A program made the position numbers and the translations under genes. The notes beneath the pieces are model-generated. The model saw only the letters and a program-made list of their open reading frames with translations, did no database searches and was not told the DNA's origin. Positions 1-6,609 of a stretch of DNA of 7,216 nucleotides are shown in pieces (positions within the stretch are counted from its first letter, which is position 1; every line of letters begins with the position of its first letter). This DNA comes from Actinobacteria bacterium UBA2541 (GTDB taxonomy: Bacteria > Actinomycetota > Actinomycetes > Nanopelagicales > Nanopelagicaceae). The stretch lies in assembly GCA_002340925.1 (NCBI GenBank), contig DDMR01000057.1, forward strand, positions 18,621 through 25,836, given 5' to 3'.

Positions 1-23
1 GGTGCTATCTGGTGCTATCTGGT
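1..23. repeat. 10-base tandem repeat spanning the rodA stop codon
   Basis: The unit GGTGCTATCT (plus strand) occurs twice in succession, with three bases of a third copy (GGT). On the coding strand this is AGATAGCACC repeated, and the first copy supplies the last Arg codon and the TAG stop of rodA. The array may continue left of the window. Because the unit is not a multiple of three, copy-number change matters little to RodA, since the stop lies in the first copy read. Confidence 0.75.
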
Positions 24-1166
24 ACGGAGGTGGACGTTTTGAATCAAGCCTAGGCCGATCAAATTCGCAAACATACTCGAGCCGCCATAAGACATAAAGG
101 GCAAAGGCACCCCGGTCATCGGGACCAAGCCCATTGTCATTCCTATGTTCTCAAATGTCTGAAATGCAAACCAGGCAATAACTCCAACACAAACTAACCG
201 TCCAAATAAATCATCCGTTCGCTTAGCAATTGTGAAAGCCCGCATAAAGAAAATTGTAAAGAGCAGCAGAATAAAACCACTCCCTAGGAAACCTAACTCT
301 TCACCAGCAACTGTAAATATAAAGTCAGTCTGTTGTTCTGGAACAAATCGGCCATTTGTTTGCGGGCCATCAAAGAGTCCCTTGCCCAGAATTCCACCTG
401 AACCAATTGTGATTCTCGACTGTCGAAGTTGATATCCTGTCGCTTGCGGATCTGCGGATGGATCGACGAATGATTGAAGTCTTGCAACTTGATATTCATC
501 AACTATTCCAGCCTTGACTGCAGTAAATCCACCAACAACAGCAAGTAGAAGTAATCCGACTACCCATCTAGATGGTGCGCCAGATGTTCCTATCATTGCA
601 ACAACAGCAGCGCTAATAATTACAACGGTTCCCAGATCCGGCTGCAACAAAATTAGAACAATCGGAACTGCCGCGATTGCAAGGGCCTTGAGCACATCTT
701 GATCGGTTGGATTTGCATCAGAATCGCGCTTCTCTGCCAAGATCATTGAAATTCCCACAATGATTGCAATTTTTGCTAATTCCGCAGGTTGGATTTGGAA
801 ACCACCAGGAAAGGAGATCCACGCTTGCGCTCCATTGATTTCACTTCCCAATCCAGGAATCAAAACAATAATTAATCCAATAACTGCAAGTCCCCAAACT
901 ATCGGGGTATATGCTCGAAGTAATCGATAATCAATAAGCGTGGTGCCATAAGCAAGCAGGCCACCAATTAAAATATTTACTACATGGCGCTTTAAATAAT
1001 ATTCCGGATCAAGTCCTTGCGCGGCAAACCAATTTCTTGTAGCTGCATAAACCAGAAGGGTTCCGATAATTAAAAGCGCGGCAACCGAGAAAGTTAGGAT
1101 GCGATCGAACTGCCCAAAATTCTCGCGGAATTTATCGCGTCTTCTATGATTTGAATAGATGCTCAT
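15..1166 (-). CDS. rodA: Peptidoglycan glycosyltransferase RodA (SEDS family)
   Basis: RodA is the polytopic membrane enzyme that polymerises lipid II into glycan strands as the partner of PBP2. The 383 residues fit the family and contain about ten hydrophobic segments, beginning near residue 24. SEDS features seen are the AWISFP loop (115-120), QPAELAKI (126-133), a large extracytoplasmic loop with DPQATGYQLRQS (239-250) and IGSGGILGKG (254-263), then FVPEQQTDFIF (274-284), where Asp281 is the expected catalytic aspartate, and GVPLPFMSYGGSSM (352-365). The residue two before the catalytic Asp is Gln where E. coli RodA has His; I recall Gln in other actinobacterial RodA proteins. FtsW is the main alternative, but the mreBCD–mrdA neighbours favour RodA. 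The ATG at 1166 overlaps the mrdA TGA (ATGA), implying coupling. The stop codon at 17-15 lies in a 10-base tandem repeat at the window edge. Confidence 0.95.
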   Translation of the reverse strand: MSIYSNHRRRDKFRENFGQFDRILTFSVAALLIIGTLLVYAATRNWFAAQGLDPEYYLKRHVVNILIGGLLAYGTTLIDYRLLRAYTPIVWGLAVIGLIIVLIPGLGSEINGAQAWISFPGGFQIQPAELAKIAIIVGISMILAEKRDSDANPTDQDVLKALAIAAVPIVLILLQPDLGTVVIISAAVVAMIGTSGAPSRWVVGLLLLAVVGGFTAVKAGIVDEYQVARLQSFVDPSADPQATGYQLRQSRITIGSGGILGKGLFDGPQTNGRFVPEQQTDFIFTVAGEELGFLGSGFILLLFTIFFMRAFTIAKRTDDLFGRLVCVGVIAWFAFQTFENIGMTMGLVPMTGVPLPFMSYGGSSMFANLIGLGLIQNVHLRTR

Positions 1167-3247
1167 GGCTTCACCAATTTAGCGTTCTTTGGGTCCACTA
1201 TGGGTAAATTGATAGGAACGCCATTTGGGAATATTTCTTTTTCTGGGTCTACTTTGCCACCAGATACTCCGAAGAGCGCGGCATAAATATCTCTAACTCC
1301 CACTGAAGAAATTGATCCGCCAAAACCACCTTGGCTGATAACCATTACAACTACATATTTTGGATTTGTCGCTGGCGCAAATGATGCGAACCATGCGGTA
1401 TCTCCCTTTTCTGTGCCATCTTTATTCAATCCCTTATCTTCAGCAGTTCCAGTTTTCCCTGCAATTTCCACTGGAAATCCAGAGTATGCACCTGCTGCTG
1501 TTCCCTCTGTGACAACTGCGCGAAGTGCTTCGCGCAAAAACTTGCTTGATTTCTTTGACAGAACATTGGTGGCAGTAACTTCAGACTTAAATTCTTTTAC
1601 CACCTGACCATTTGGTTTCACAATAGCTCTGGCAACTTGTGGTTTATACATGGTGCCGCCATTTGCAATCGCTGCATACATCTGGGCCATTTGTATTGGC
1701 GTCATCAAAGTATCGCCCTGGCCAATTGAAAAGTTGACCGCGTCTCCGGCTCGGAGGATATTTCCATCTAAACAATTTTCGCGGGCGATCTCAATTAGAA
1801 AGGGAGTTAGATCCGATTTCTTAGCTCTGGTTTTAAAATTACAGTAGAAATCTTTATTCTCTTTATATACGCGCTCTTTCCAGGCTCGATCAGGAAGTCG
1901 ACCGGAAGCTTCGCTCGGGAGATCGATTCCAGTTGTTTTGCCTAAACCAAAACCTCGAGCGGCAGTAAAGAAATAATCGTTTAAGCCGGATTTAGGTGAA
2001 AGTCCGCCGTCTCGAACCCACTCGTCGTAGGCAATTTGATACCAGATAGTGTCACATGAAACTGCGACAGCGCGCTTCATATTAATTGTTCCCTGCGAAT
2101 TTGTTTCAAAGTTTGCGAATTCGCGATCACCAATCAACAATTTAGCGGGGCATTTATAGAGCGCATTCATGTCATATCCGGCATTCATAGCGGCAACAAC
2201 AGAGACAGATTTAAATGTAGATGCTGGTGCATACATTCCTTGAAGTGGGCGATTCAATGCGGGAACACCAGAACTTTCGCCAAATAAATTATTTGCTTGC
2301 TTCTGGGTTAGGCCTACCTGCCAAATATTTGGATCATAAGTTGGATAGGAGGCAAGTGCTAAAACTTTTCCACTATTTACTTCCATGACAACCGCAGCTC
2401 CACCATCAGCCCGACCACCAAGTGATCTAGCTCTTAGAACTGAAGTCTGCAGAGCCTCTTCGGTTGCCGCCTGCAATGTAGCATCTAGATTTGTTACCAA
2501 GTTAAATCCAGGAACTGGTTGCGTGCTCACCGCTTGTTTTGTTACAGACTCTTTGCGATCAACAATAACTGTTTTTATACCGGCCTTACCACGTAAGAAA
2601 TTGTCATACTGAAGCTCTAAGCCATCTTTACCAATAGTTTCTTCCCGATAATAGTTCTTACTTAAATCGGCTAAATCATCCTCATCTACCGAGCCCACAT
2701 ATCCAAGAACATGAGCACCATTCTCTCCAGCCAATCCGGGATAACTGCGAACTGGAACTGATTGCGCGCTTATGCCTGGAAATAACTCAGAGTTCTCTAA
2801 AACTTTAAGCGCTTGCTCTGTTGTAGCTGTTCTGGTGATTGGAATTGGTTGGAACCGAGTTCCCTTCCAACATCCAGCACTCTGACTTGCTGGTAATTCA
2901 CCGCAGAGACGCGTTGTGACATAAACATTCCCTGAAGTCTTTCCTACCAACTTTGCAACCCGGGCCAAAACTGCAGAACCTTTATCTGGCAATTTATCCA
3001 GAGTGCTTCGGTCTGCTGAGATAACCAATCCTGGGCGGTCCATTACAAGTGGGATTCCAGAGCTATCAACTATCGCACCACGAATAGCTGGGTTTACTAC
3101 ATCCCGGCTTTGAATACTTAGAGCCGCATCTTGATAAGTTAAACCATCAGCCACTTGAAGATAGAAAAGCCGTCCAGCTAGCGCAAGCATGAGAGAAATA
3201 ATTAGGGCTTGAACGATTACCAGATTTAATCTAGAGCGAAGACTCAT
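1163..3247 (-). CDS. mrdA: Penicillin-binding protein 2, class B transpeptidase of the elongasome
   Basis: PBP2 cross-links new glycan strands made by RodA. The 694 residues comprise a short cytoplasmic end, one membrane anchor (about 9-30), a dimerisation/pedestal domain (about 45-240) and a transpeptidase domain (about 275-660). Catalytic motifs are S343-T-F-K346 (the acylated serine and lysine), S397-C-D399 (the SxN position with Asp in place of Asn, which I recall in other PBP2 proteins) and K598-T-G600, followed by TAE. A RAGDAVNFSIGQGDTLMTP stretch (499-517) is typical of the family. All six cysteines (115, 126, 366, 398, 469, 492) are extracytoplasmic. A tail of about 34 residues follows the domain. 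The ATG at 3247 overlaps the mreD stop, with only a weak GAGAG-like site upstream, and the TGA overlaps the rodA ATG. Adjacency to rodA supports PBP2 rather than the division enzyme FtsI. Confidence 0.96.
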   Translation of the reverse strand: MSLRSRLNLVIVQALIISLMLALAGRLFYLQVADGLTYQDAALSIQSRDVVNPAIRGAIVDSSGIPLVMDRPGLVISADRSTLDKLPDKGSAVLARVAKLVGKTSGNVYVTTRLCGELPASQSAGCWKGTRFQPIPITRTATTEQALKVLENSELFPGISAQSVPVRSYPGLAGENGAHVLGYVGSVDEDDLADLSKNYYREETIGKDGLELQYDNFLRGKAGIKTVIVDRKESVTKQAVSTQPVPGFNLVTNLDATLQAATEEALQTSVLRARSLGGRADGGAAVVMEVNSGKVLALASYPTYDPNIWQVGLTQKQANNLFGESSGVPALNRPLQGMYAPASTFKSVSVVAAMNAGYDMNALYKCPAKLLIGDREFANFETNSQGTINMKRAVAVSCDTIWYQIAYDEWVRDGGLSPKSGLNDYFFTAARGFGLGKTTGIDLPSEASGRLPDRAWKERVYKENKDFYCNFKTRAKKSDLTPFLIEIARENCLDGNILRAGDAVNFSIGQGDTLMTPIQMAQMYAAIANGGTMYKPQVARAIVKPNGQVVKEFKSEVTATNVLSKKSSKFLREALRAVVTEGTAAGAYSGFPVEIAGKTGTAEDKGLNKDGTEKGDTAWFASFAPATNPKYVVVMVISQGGFGGSISSVGVRDIYAALFGVSGGKVDPEKEIFPNGVPINLPIVDPKNAKLVKP
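1517..1536. repeat. 20-base near-perfect palindrome inside mrdA
   Basis: Two 9-base arms (TGCGCGAAG and CTTCGCGCA) flank a central TG on the plus strand. In the mrdA mRNA this can fold as an 8-bp stem with a 4-base GCAC loop, GC-rich for this DNA. It lies in codons for the Leu-Arg-Glu-Ala-Leu-Arg-Ala stretch about 20 codons before the KTG motif. No T-run follows it on either reading strand, so it is not a standard terminator. A role is unproven; it may be a by-product of coding a repetitive helix. Confidence 0.7.
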
Positions 3248-3765
3248 ATTCGCTCTCTTGAAGTTAAAGTTAAGGATCGCAATTTAACAATTATCGGAAG
3301 TAGGATTGAAGAGAATAGTAAAGTCCAAATTCCATTCCCAAAAATTGTCTTCAAATTATTAAGGATGCTGCCATTATTTTCGCCCAGAATTAGCCCAATA
3401 ATTAAGAAGATAATTAGGCTGATTGTTGCTCCGGCTGTCACAAGGAGAACAAAAGCCATTGGCCGCTCAGTGAAATCACCAATGCTCTCTCGGTTGCGTG
3501 AAAAGAGATAACCAATGATTGTGAGAATCAGCGCCCATTTTCCAAAAGGCGAATCTGATGAAGGTGAGAAATCTAAAACTATCCCTGCAATGAAACCAAA
3601 AGAGATTGCGCCAAATCGATCTTCAAGAGCCATTAGGCCGAGAACAACACAGAGATAAAGTGAGAATCCAGCTATGGGAAAATTTATCTTTGATATTGCT
3701 GCCTCTTGAACCACAAAGAAAAAGAGCAATAATACGGAGCTAAACCCGACTCGACTCCAGCTCAA
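3244..3765 (-). CDS. mreD: Rod shape-determining membrane protein MreD
   Basis: MreD is a small polytopic membrane protein that partners MreC in the elongasome; its molecular activity is unknown. The 173 residues fit the family. Hydrophobic segments lie at about residues 5-22, 30-47, 50-66, 76-89, 103-127 and 144-161, giving five or six helices. The FGFIAGIVLDFSP segment (56-68) followed by PFG (73-75) matches the MreD pattern of spaced glycines followed by Asp and Pro. Sequence conservation in this family is low, so synteny between mreC and mrdA carries much of the call. Translation starts at TTG, with a strong GAGGAG site five bases upstream, in a TTGA overlap with the mreC stop. Its own TGA overlaps the mrdA ATG (ATGA). 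The TTG start should make translation depend on coupling to mreC, which is an inference. Confidence 0.9.
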   Translation of the reverse strand: MSWSRVGFSSVLLLFFFVVQEAAISKINFPIAGFSLYLCVVLGLMALEDRFGAISFGFIAGIVLDFSPSSDSPFGKWALILTIIGYLFSRNRESIGDFTERPMAFVLLVTAGATISLIIFLIIGLILGENNGSILNNLKTIFGNGIWTLLFSSILLPIIVKLRSLTLTSRERI

Positions 3766-4706
3766 TTGTTCTCCTCGCTTCCAGTCGTCGTAGCTGTATC
3801 CACCATTGGTGGCGCTGTTACATAAATTGTTTTAGTTGGAGTAGGCCTTGGTGTTGGAATTAGGGCATCTTTCGGTCCACCATTTTTACTTGAAATAATT
3901 ACTGAAACTACGCCGATGCTTCCAAGGTTCGAATAACTACTAACAACCGCTTCTTGGGTCAGAGTAAGGCGAGAATTCTTTACCGACTTAACAAACCCAA
4001 CTGGAACTCCCGGCACAAACGGTTTGTTGTTATCGCTTCCAAGCGAGAGAAGAACATCGTCTTTCTCAATAGTTCCCGAAGGATCAAGTAACTGCAGGGT
4101 GTATTCGCTGTCGCCCTCACCAAGCAGTACACCAATGCTCTGGCTTCGCGCGATTCGGACCCCGATTCGGAAAGTTGGATCGCTCATTAGTAAAACAATT
4201 GCAGAAGTTGAAGTTGTGCTCTTTACTACTCCAACTAATCCGAGTTCGCCGATTACGGTCATATCCTTGAAAACGCCATCGCTCGAACCAGCATCAATAG
4301 TGATTGTCTGACTGAAAGTTGCTGAACTACCTTTCCCGATTACCCGAGCAGAGACAACTTTATAATTTCCGCGACCAGCAAGATCTAAGACGCTTTCTAA
4401 CTTCTTTAACTGTCCTAATGTGTCATCGTTGAGAATTACTTTTTCACGCAGCTTTGCATTCTCTTCTTTAAGTTCCTTCAGCTCAGATTTGGTCGTGCCA
4501 AAATTCTTGATATCTGAGAAGAAGCCGCCGACAGGTGAGAACAAGTCAGAAACTCCACGTTGGATTGGAGCTAAAAATGATTGTGTGGCGCTTCGAGAAC
4601 TACTTGTAATATTTACGCCACGCAGATCTAAAGTTATTAAAAAGAGTGAAGTAACAAGAAGGATTACCAGCAGAAGGCGGGAACGGTTATTGCCACCGAC
4701 TGCCAC
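3762..4706 (-). CDS. mreC: Rod shape-determining protein MreC
   Basis: MreC is a bitopic membrane protein whose extracytoplasmic part self-associates and activates PBP2–RodA. The 314 residues show a short basic cytoplasmic end (1-10), one membrane helix (about 11-27), a coiled coil rich in Leu/Lys/Glu (about 70-107), then the beta-rich MreC domain (about 113-272). The DAGSSDGVFKDMTV segment (138-151) is the family's typical Asp-x-Gly-Ser-x-Asp-Gly-Val signature. A low-complexity Pro/Thr tail (about 283-310) follows the folded part. The start is GTG with an AAGGAG site at good spacing. The TGA stop overlaps the TTG start of mreD by four bases. The gene order mreB–mreC–mreD is the classical one. 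No truncation is seen; whether the tail is common in close relatives cannot be judged here. Confidence 0.96.
   Translation of the reverse strand: MAVGGNNRSRLLLVILLVTSLFLITLDLRGVNITSSSRSATQSFLAPIQRGVSDLFSPVGGFFSDIKNFGTTKSELKELKEENAKLREKVILNDDTLGQLKKLESVLDLAGRGNYKVVSARVIGKGSSATFSQTITIDAGSSDGVFKDMTVIGELGLVGVVKSTTSTSAIVLLMSDPTFRIGVRIARSQSIGVLLGEGDSEYTLQLLDPSGTIEKDDVLLSLGSDNNKPFVPGVPVGFVKSVKNSRLTLTQEAVVSSYSNLGSIGVVSVIISSKNGGPKDALIPTPRPTPTKTIYVTAPPMVDTATTTGSEENN
3771..3776 (-). promoter_or_regulatory. Ribosome binding site supporting the TTG start of mreD
   Basis: GAGGAG on the minus strand is five bases before the TTG at 3765, within the last codons of mreC. This near-ideal site and spacing justify a rare start codon that would otherwise be doubtful. 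Confidence 0.7.
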
Positions 4707-4714
4707 TTTATTTT

Positions 4715-4720
4715 CTCCTT
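4715..4720 (-). promoter_or_regulatory. Ribosome binding site for mreC, overlapping the mreB stop
   Basis: AAGGAG on the minus strand lies eight bases before the GTG at 4706 and shares two bases with the TAA stop of mreB. It decides the mreC start at GTG, and its position means a ribosome terminating on mreB would sit on the mreC initiation site. Confidence 0.7.
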
Positions 4721-5762
4721 AACGGCGAGGTTCAGAGATCAAAACCTTTTCTAAGGCTTCGAATTCTTCAACACACTTGCCAGAACCTTCAGCAACTGCC
4801 TGAAGTGGACGCTCGCTGATATGAACTGGCATTCCAGTTTCATGGCGAAGTCTTTCATCTAATCCACGAAGAAGTGCGCCGCCGCCAGTAAGAACGATTC
4901 CGCGATCCATTAGATCACTTGCAAGCTCTGGTGGGGTCTTATCTAAAGTGCTCTTTACGGCGTTAACGATTTGATTAACTGGATCTTCAAGCGCCTTGCG
5001 GATGTCTTCGGCAGATACTCGAATTGTTTTTGGTAATCCGGTTGCCAGGTCACGTCCGCGAATTTCAGCATCTGGTTCACCTGGAAGTTGATATGCCGAA
5101 CCAATTGCCATCTTAATTTCTTCAGCTGTCCGCTCACCCAATAAAAGTGAGTATTCGCGCTTAACCCAATCAATAATTGCTTGATCTAGTTCGTCTCCAC
5201 CAACGCGGATTGATAGCGCTGTAACAATTCCACCAAGTGAAATAACTGCAACCTCAGTAGTTCCGCCACCAATATCAACAACCATGTTTCCGGTTGGTTC
5301 ATGAATTGGAAGTCCGGCACCAATTGCAGCAGCCATTGGCTCTTCAATGATGTAAACCTTACGAGCTCCAGCTGCGTAGCCAGCATCTTTAACTGCACGT
5401 TGTTCAACACCGGTGATACCTGATGGAACACAGACAACAATTCTTGGCTTAGCTAAATAACGACGACGGTGCACTTTCTGAATGAAATAACGCAACATCC
5501 GCTCGGTGGTATCAAAGTCTGCAATCACACCATCTTTGAGTGGACGAATCGCAACAATATTTCCTGGTGTGCGCCCAATCATTCGCTTTGCTTCAAGACC
5601 AACGGCAAGGATTCCGCCAGTGTCTTGATTGACCGCAACAACGCTTGGCTCATTTAGAACAATTCCGCGACCACGAACATAAACAAGTGTGTTTGCGGTT
5701 CCTAAGTCAACAGCCATATCTCTTCCGATAAATGACATGCGATTTGGATTCTTTTTGCTCAT
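4719..5762 (-). CDS. mreB: Rod shape-determining protein MreB (bacterial actin)
   Basis: MreB is a cytoplasmic, membrane-associated actin homologue that forms short antiparallel filaments and orients the wall-elongation machinery. The 347 residues match the family length. Visible actin-fold nucleotide motifs are phosphate-1 DLGTANT (19-25), the [11 protein letters not shown] segment with the expected catalytic glutamate (140-150), phosphate-2 DIGGGTTE (163-170) and the adenosine motif [13 protein letters not shown] (291-303). A C-terminal [10 protein letters not shown] segment (326-335) follows. The start at 5762 has a fair AAAGG site and gives an eight-residue lysine/arginine-bearing leader (MSKKNPNR) before MSFIGRD. 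It lies 14 bases after ndk and 12 bases before mreC, with no space for its own promoter in the gap, so it is probably expressed from upstream. Its TAA stop overlaps the mreC ribosome binding site by two bases. It is intact and not unusual in composition. Confidence 0.98.
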   Translation of the reverse strand: MSKKNPNRMSFIGRDMAVDLGTANTLVYVRGRGIVLNEPSVVAVNQDTGGILAVGLEAKRMIGRTPGNIVAIRPLKDGVIADFDTTERMLRYFIQKVHRRRYLAKPRIVVCVPSGITGVEQRAVKDAGYAAGARKVYIIEEPMAAAIGAGLPIHEPTGNMVVDIGGGTTEVAVISLGGIVTALSIRVGGDELDQAIIDWVKREYSLLLGERTAEEIKMAIGSAYQLPGEPDAEIRGRDLATGLPKTIRVSAEDIRKALEDPVNQIVNAVKSTLDKTPPELASDLMDRGIVLTGGGALLRGLDERLRHETGMPVHISERPLQAVAEGSGKCVEEFEALEKVLISEPRR

Positions 5763-5768
5763 TTGAGA

Positions 5769-5773
5769 CCTTT
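5769..5773 (-). promoter_or_regulatory. Ribosome binding site deciding the mreB start
   Basis: AAAGG on the minus strand lies six bases before the ATG at 5762, inside the 14-base gap after ndk. The in-frame ATG eight codons downstream (5738), where many MreB homologues begin, has only A/C-rich sequence before it. The site therefore favours the longer N-terminus. Confidence 0.55.
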
Positions 5774-5776
5774 CAA

Positions 5777-6211
5777 TTAATTTAGCTCGGGGAAGAAAAT
5801 TGCTATTTCACGTGCTGCAGATTCTGGTGAATCTGAACCATGAACAATATTTTGCACAACCTTGGTCCCTTGATCGCGAGCAAGATCGCCACGAATAGTT
5901 CCAGGTTCTGCGGTTGTTGGATCTGTAGTTCCTGCTAGTTTTCTAAATCCTTCAATCACACGATTTCCTTCGGCAATCATTGCGACTATTGGACCAGATA
6001 ACATAAATTCAAGAAGTGGTTCATAGAATGGTTTGCCTTCATGTTCGGCATAATGCTTTGCTAAAATTTCTCGAGTCGGTGTGATCATTTTCAAACCAAC
6101 TACCTGATATCCCTTGCGTTCAACACGAGAAACAACTTCGCCGACTAAAGATCGAGCAATGCCATCTGGCTTAACCAGGATTAGGGTGCGTTCTATTTTT
6201 TGGGAATTCAC
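5777..6211 (-). CDS. ndk: Nucleoside diphosphate kinase
   Basis: Ndk is a cytoplasmic enzyme that transfers the gamma phosphate of ATP to NDPs through a phosphohistidine. With the GTG at 6211 as start it has 144 residues, near the usual 135-145. The sequence starts to match the family at [11 protein letters not shown] (residues 7-17, with the binding Lys14), then PFY (61-63), TIRGDL (105-110, with Arg107), and the active-site block [10 protein letters not shown] (121-130), where His124 is the phosphorylated residue. All expected catalytic residues are present. A TTG at 6238 would extend the protein by nine residues, but it has no ribosome binding site and the extension would run through the candidate -10 element, so GTG is preferred. 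The TAA stop is 14 bases from mreB, implying a shared transcript. Ndk immediately upstream of mreB is a known arrangement in Streptomyces-type Actinobacteria. Confidence 0.96.
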   Translation of the reverse strand: MNSQKIERTLILVKPDGIARSLVGEVVSRVERKGYQVVGLKMITPTREILAKHYAEHEGKPFYEPLLEFMLSGPIVAMIAEGNRVIEGFRKLAGTTDPTTAEPGTIRGDLARDQGTKVVQNIVHGSDSPESAAREIAIFFPELN

Positions 6212-6248
6212 GGGCGTTAGTCTAATGCGGCCGCCCAAAAGTTCTTAA
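6211..6248 (-). promoter_or_regulatory. Candidate promoter giving a leaderless ndk transcript
   Basis: On the minus strand, TAGACT (6224-6219) fits the actinobacterial -10 pattern TAnnnT. Eighteen bases upstream is TTAAGA (6248-6243), a 4-of-6 match to TTGACA. Seven bases separate the -10 hexamer from the GTG at 6211, so transcription would start at, or within a base of, the first base of the start codon. No Shine-Dalgarno precedes this GTG. That arrangement is typical of leaderless mRNAs, which are frequent in Actinobacteria. This is the only intergenic gap of useful size in the window, so the element could drive ndk and, by read-through, the mre–mrdA–rodA genes. The -35 match is weak and the call is an inference from spacing. 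Confidence 0.45.
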
Positions 6249-6276
6249 TCCGAGAATTCCCTTCTTTTTGGAAGGT

Positions 6277-6609
6277 CTATTCAAGGGGTTTCTGGCGCAG
6301 GAGCTCGGCCCGGATTGCCTCACCCTTACGACCTACTACGTAGGCGGCGATCCAAAGCCCAGCAAAGAGCGCTCCCACGAAATACATCGAAGTTACGAAG
6401 TAACCGTAAGAAATTATTGCAATCTGCAGAATCGAACCCACGACCCAGCCAATTTTCTTTTTCATTAAGCCGGCATTTAGTAGAAGCAAAATCGCGATTA
6501 TGCCGCCATAGGTTAAAACAGCACCACTGTTCTCGCCCATAGCCAGAAGGATTGCGAAGGCCATAACGAAAGCCTCCATTGCTAAAACAGATGCGCTTAA
6601 AACTCTCAC
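6277..6609 (-). CDS. Small integral membrane protein, DUF4233 type, function unknown
   Basis: This is a 110-residue protein with four predicted membrane helices at about residues 4-23, 30-48, 53-72 and 75-93. A lysine cluster (KKK, about 50-52) lies between helices 2 and 3, and a charged C-terminal tail (about 94-110) is probably cytoplasmic. The first helix carries an LAMEAFVM segment with a buried glutamate, which resembles the DUF4233 signature as I remember it. The position is diagnostic: in Actinobacteria a DUF4233 membrane protein commonly sits between folC and ndk (Rv2446c in M. tuberculosis). The GTG start overlaps the folC TGA by four bases and has a strong Shine-Dalgarno, so it is probably translationally coupled to folC. 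No catalytic motif is visible and no function is known to me. Assignment to DUF4233 rests on synteny, size and topology rather than on an alignment. Confidence 0.8.
   Translation of the reverse strand: MRVLSASVLAMEAFVMAFAILLAMGENSGAVLTYGGIIAILLLLNAGLMKKKIGWVVGSILQIAIISYGYFVTSMYFVGALFAGLWIAAYVVGRKGEAIRAELLRQKPLE

Noticed and set aside
1517..1541. Palindrome in mrdA as an intrinsic terminator
   Set aside because: On the coding strand the T-run is before, not after, the stem, and on the plus strand the stem is followed by A residues.
2115..2124. Ten-base palindrome GCGAATTCGC in mrdA
   Set aside because: It is short, within codons, and without flanking elements suggesting an operator or attachment site.
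3800..3812. CCACCA-T-TGGTGG inverted repeat near the 3' end of mreC
   Set aside because: Six-base arms with a one-base centre in coding sequence are short enough to be chance, and no T-run follows.
4024..4311. 95-codon plus-strand open frame opposite mreC
   Set aside because: Its composition (Ser, Pro, Thr, Ile) is what antisense of mreC yields; no motif or start signal supports it.
4420..4722. 100-codon plus-strand open frame opposite mreC
   Set aside because: It is antisense to a well-supported gene, has low-complexity Ser/Arg-rich composition, no convincing ribosome site and no recognisable domain.
6212..6238. TTG at 6238 as the ndk start, adding nine residues
   Set aside because: No ribosome binding site precedes it, the added residues do not resemble Ndk N-termini, and the candidate -10 element lies within them.
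6260..6275. Small inverted repeat (CCTTC/GAAGG, 6-base loop) just after the DUF4233 stop as a terminator
   Set aside because: The stem is only five pairs and no T-run follows on the minus strand. At most it is a weak structure upstream of the ndk promoter.
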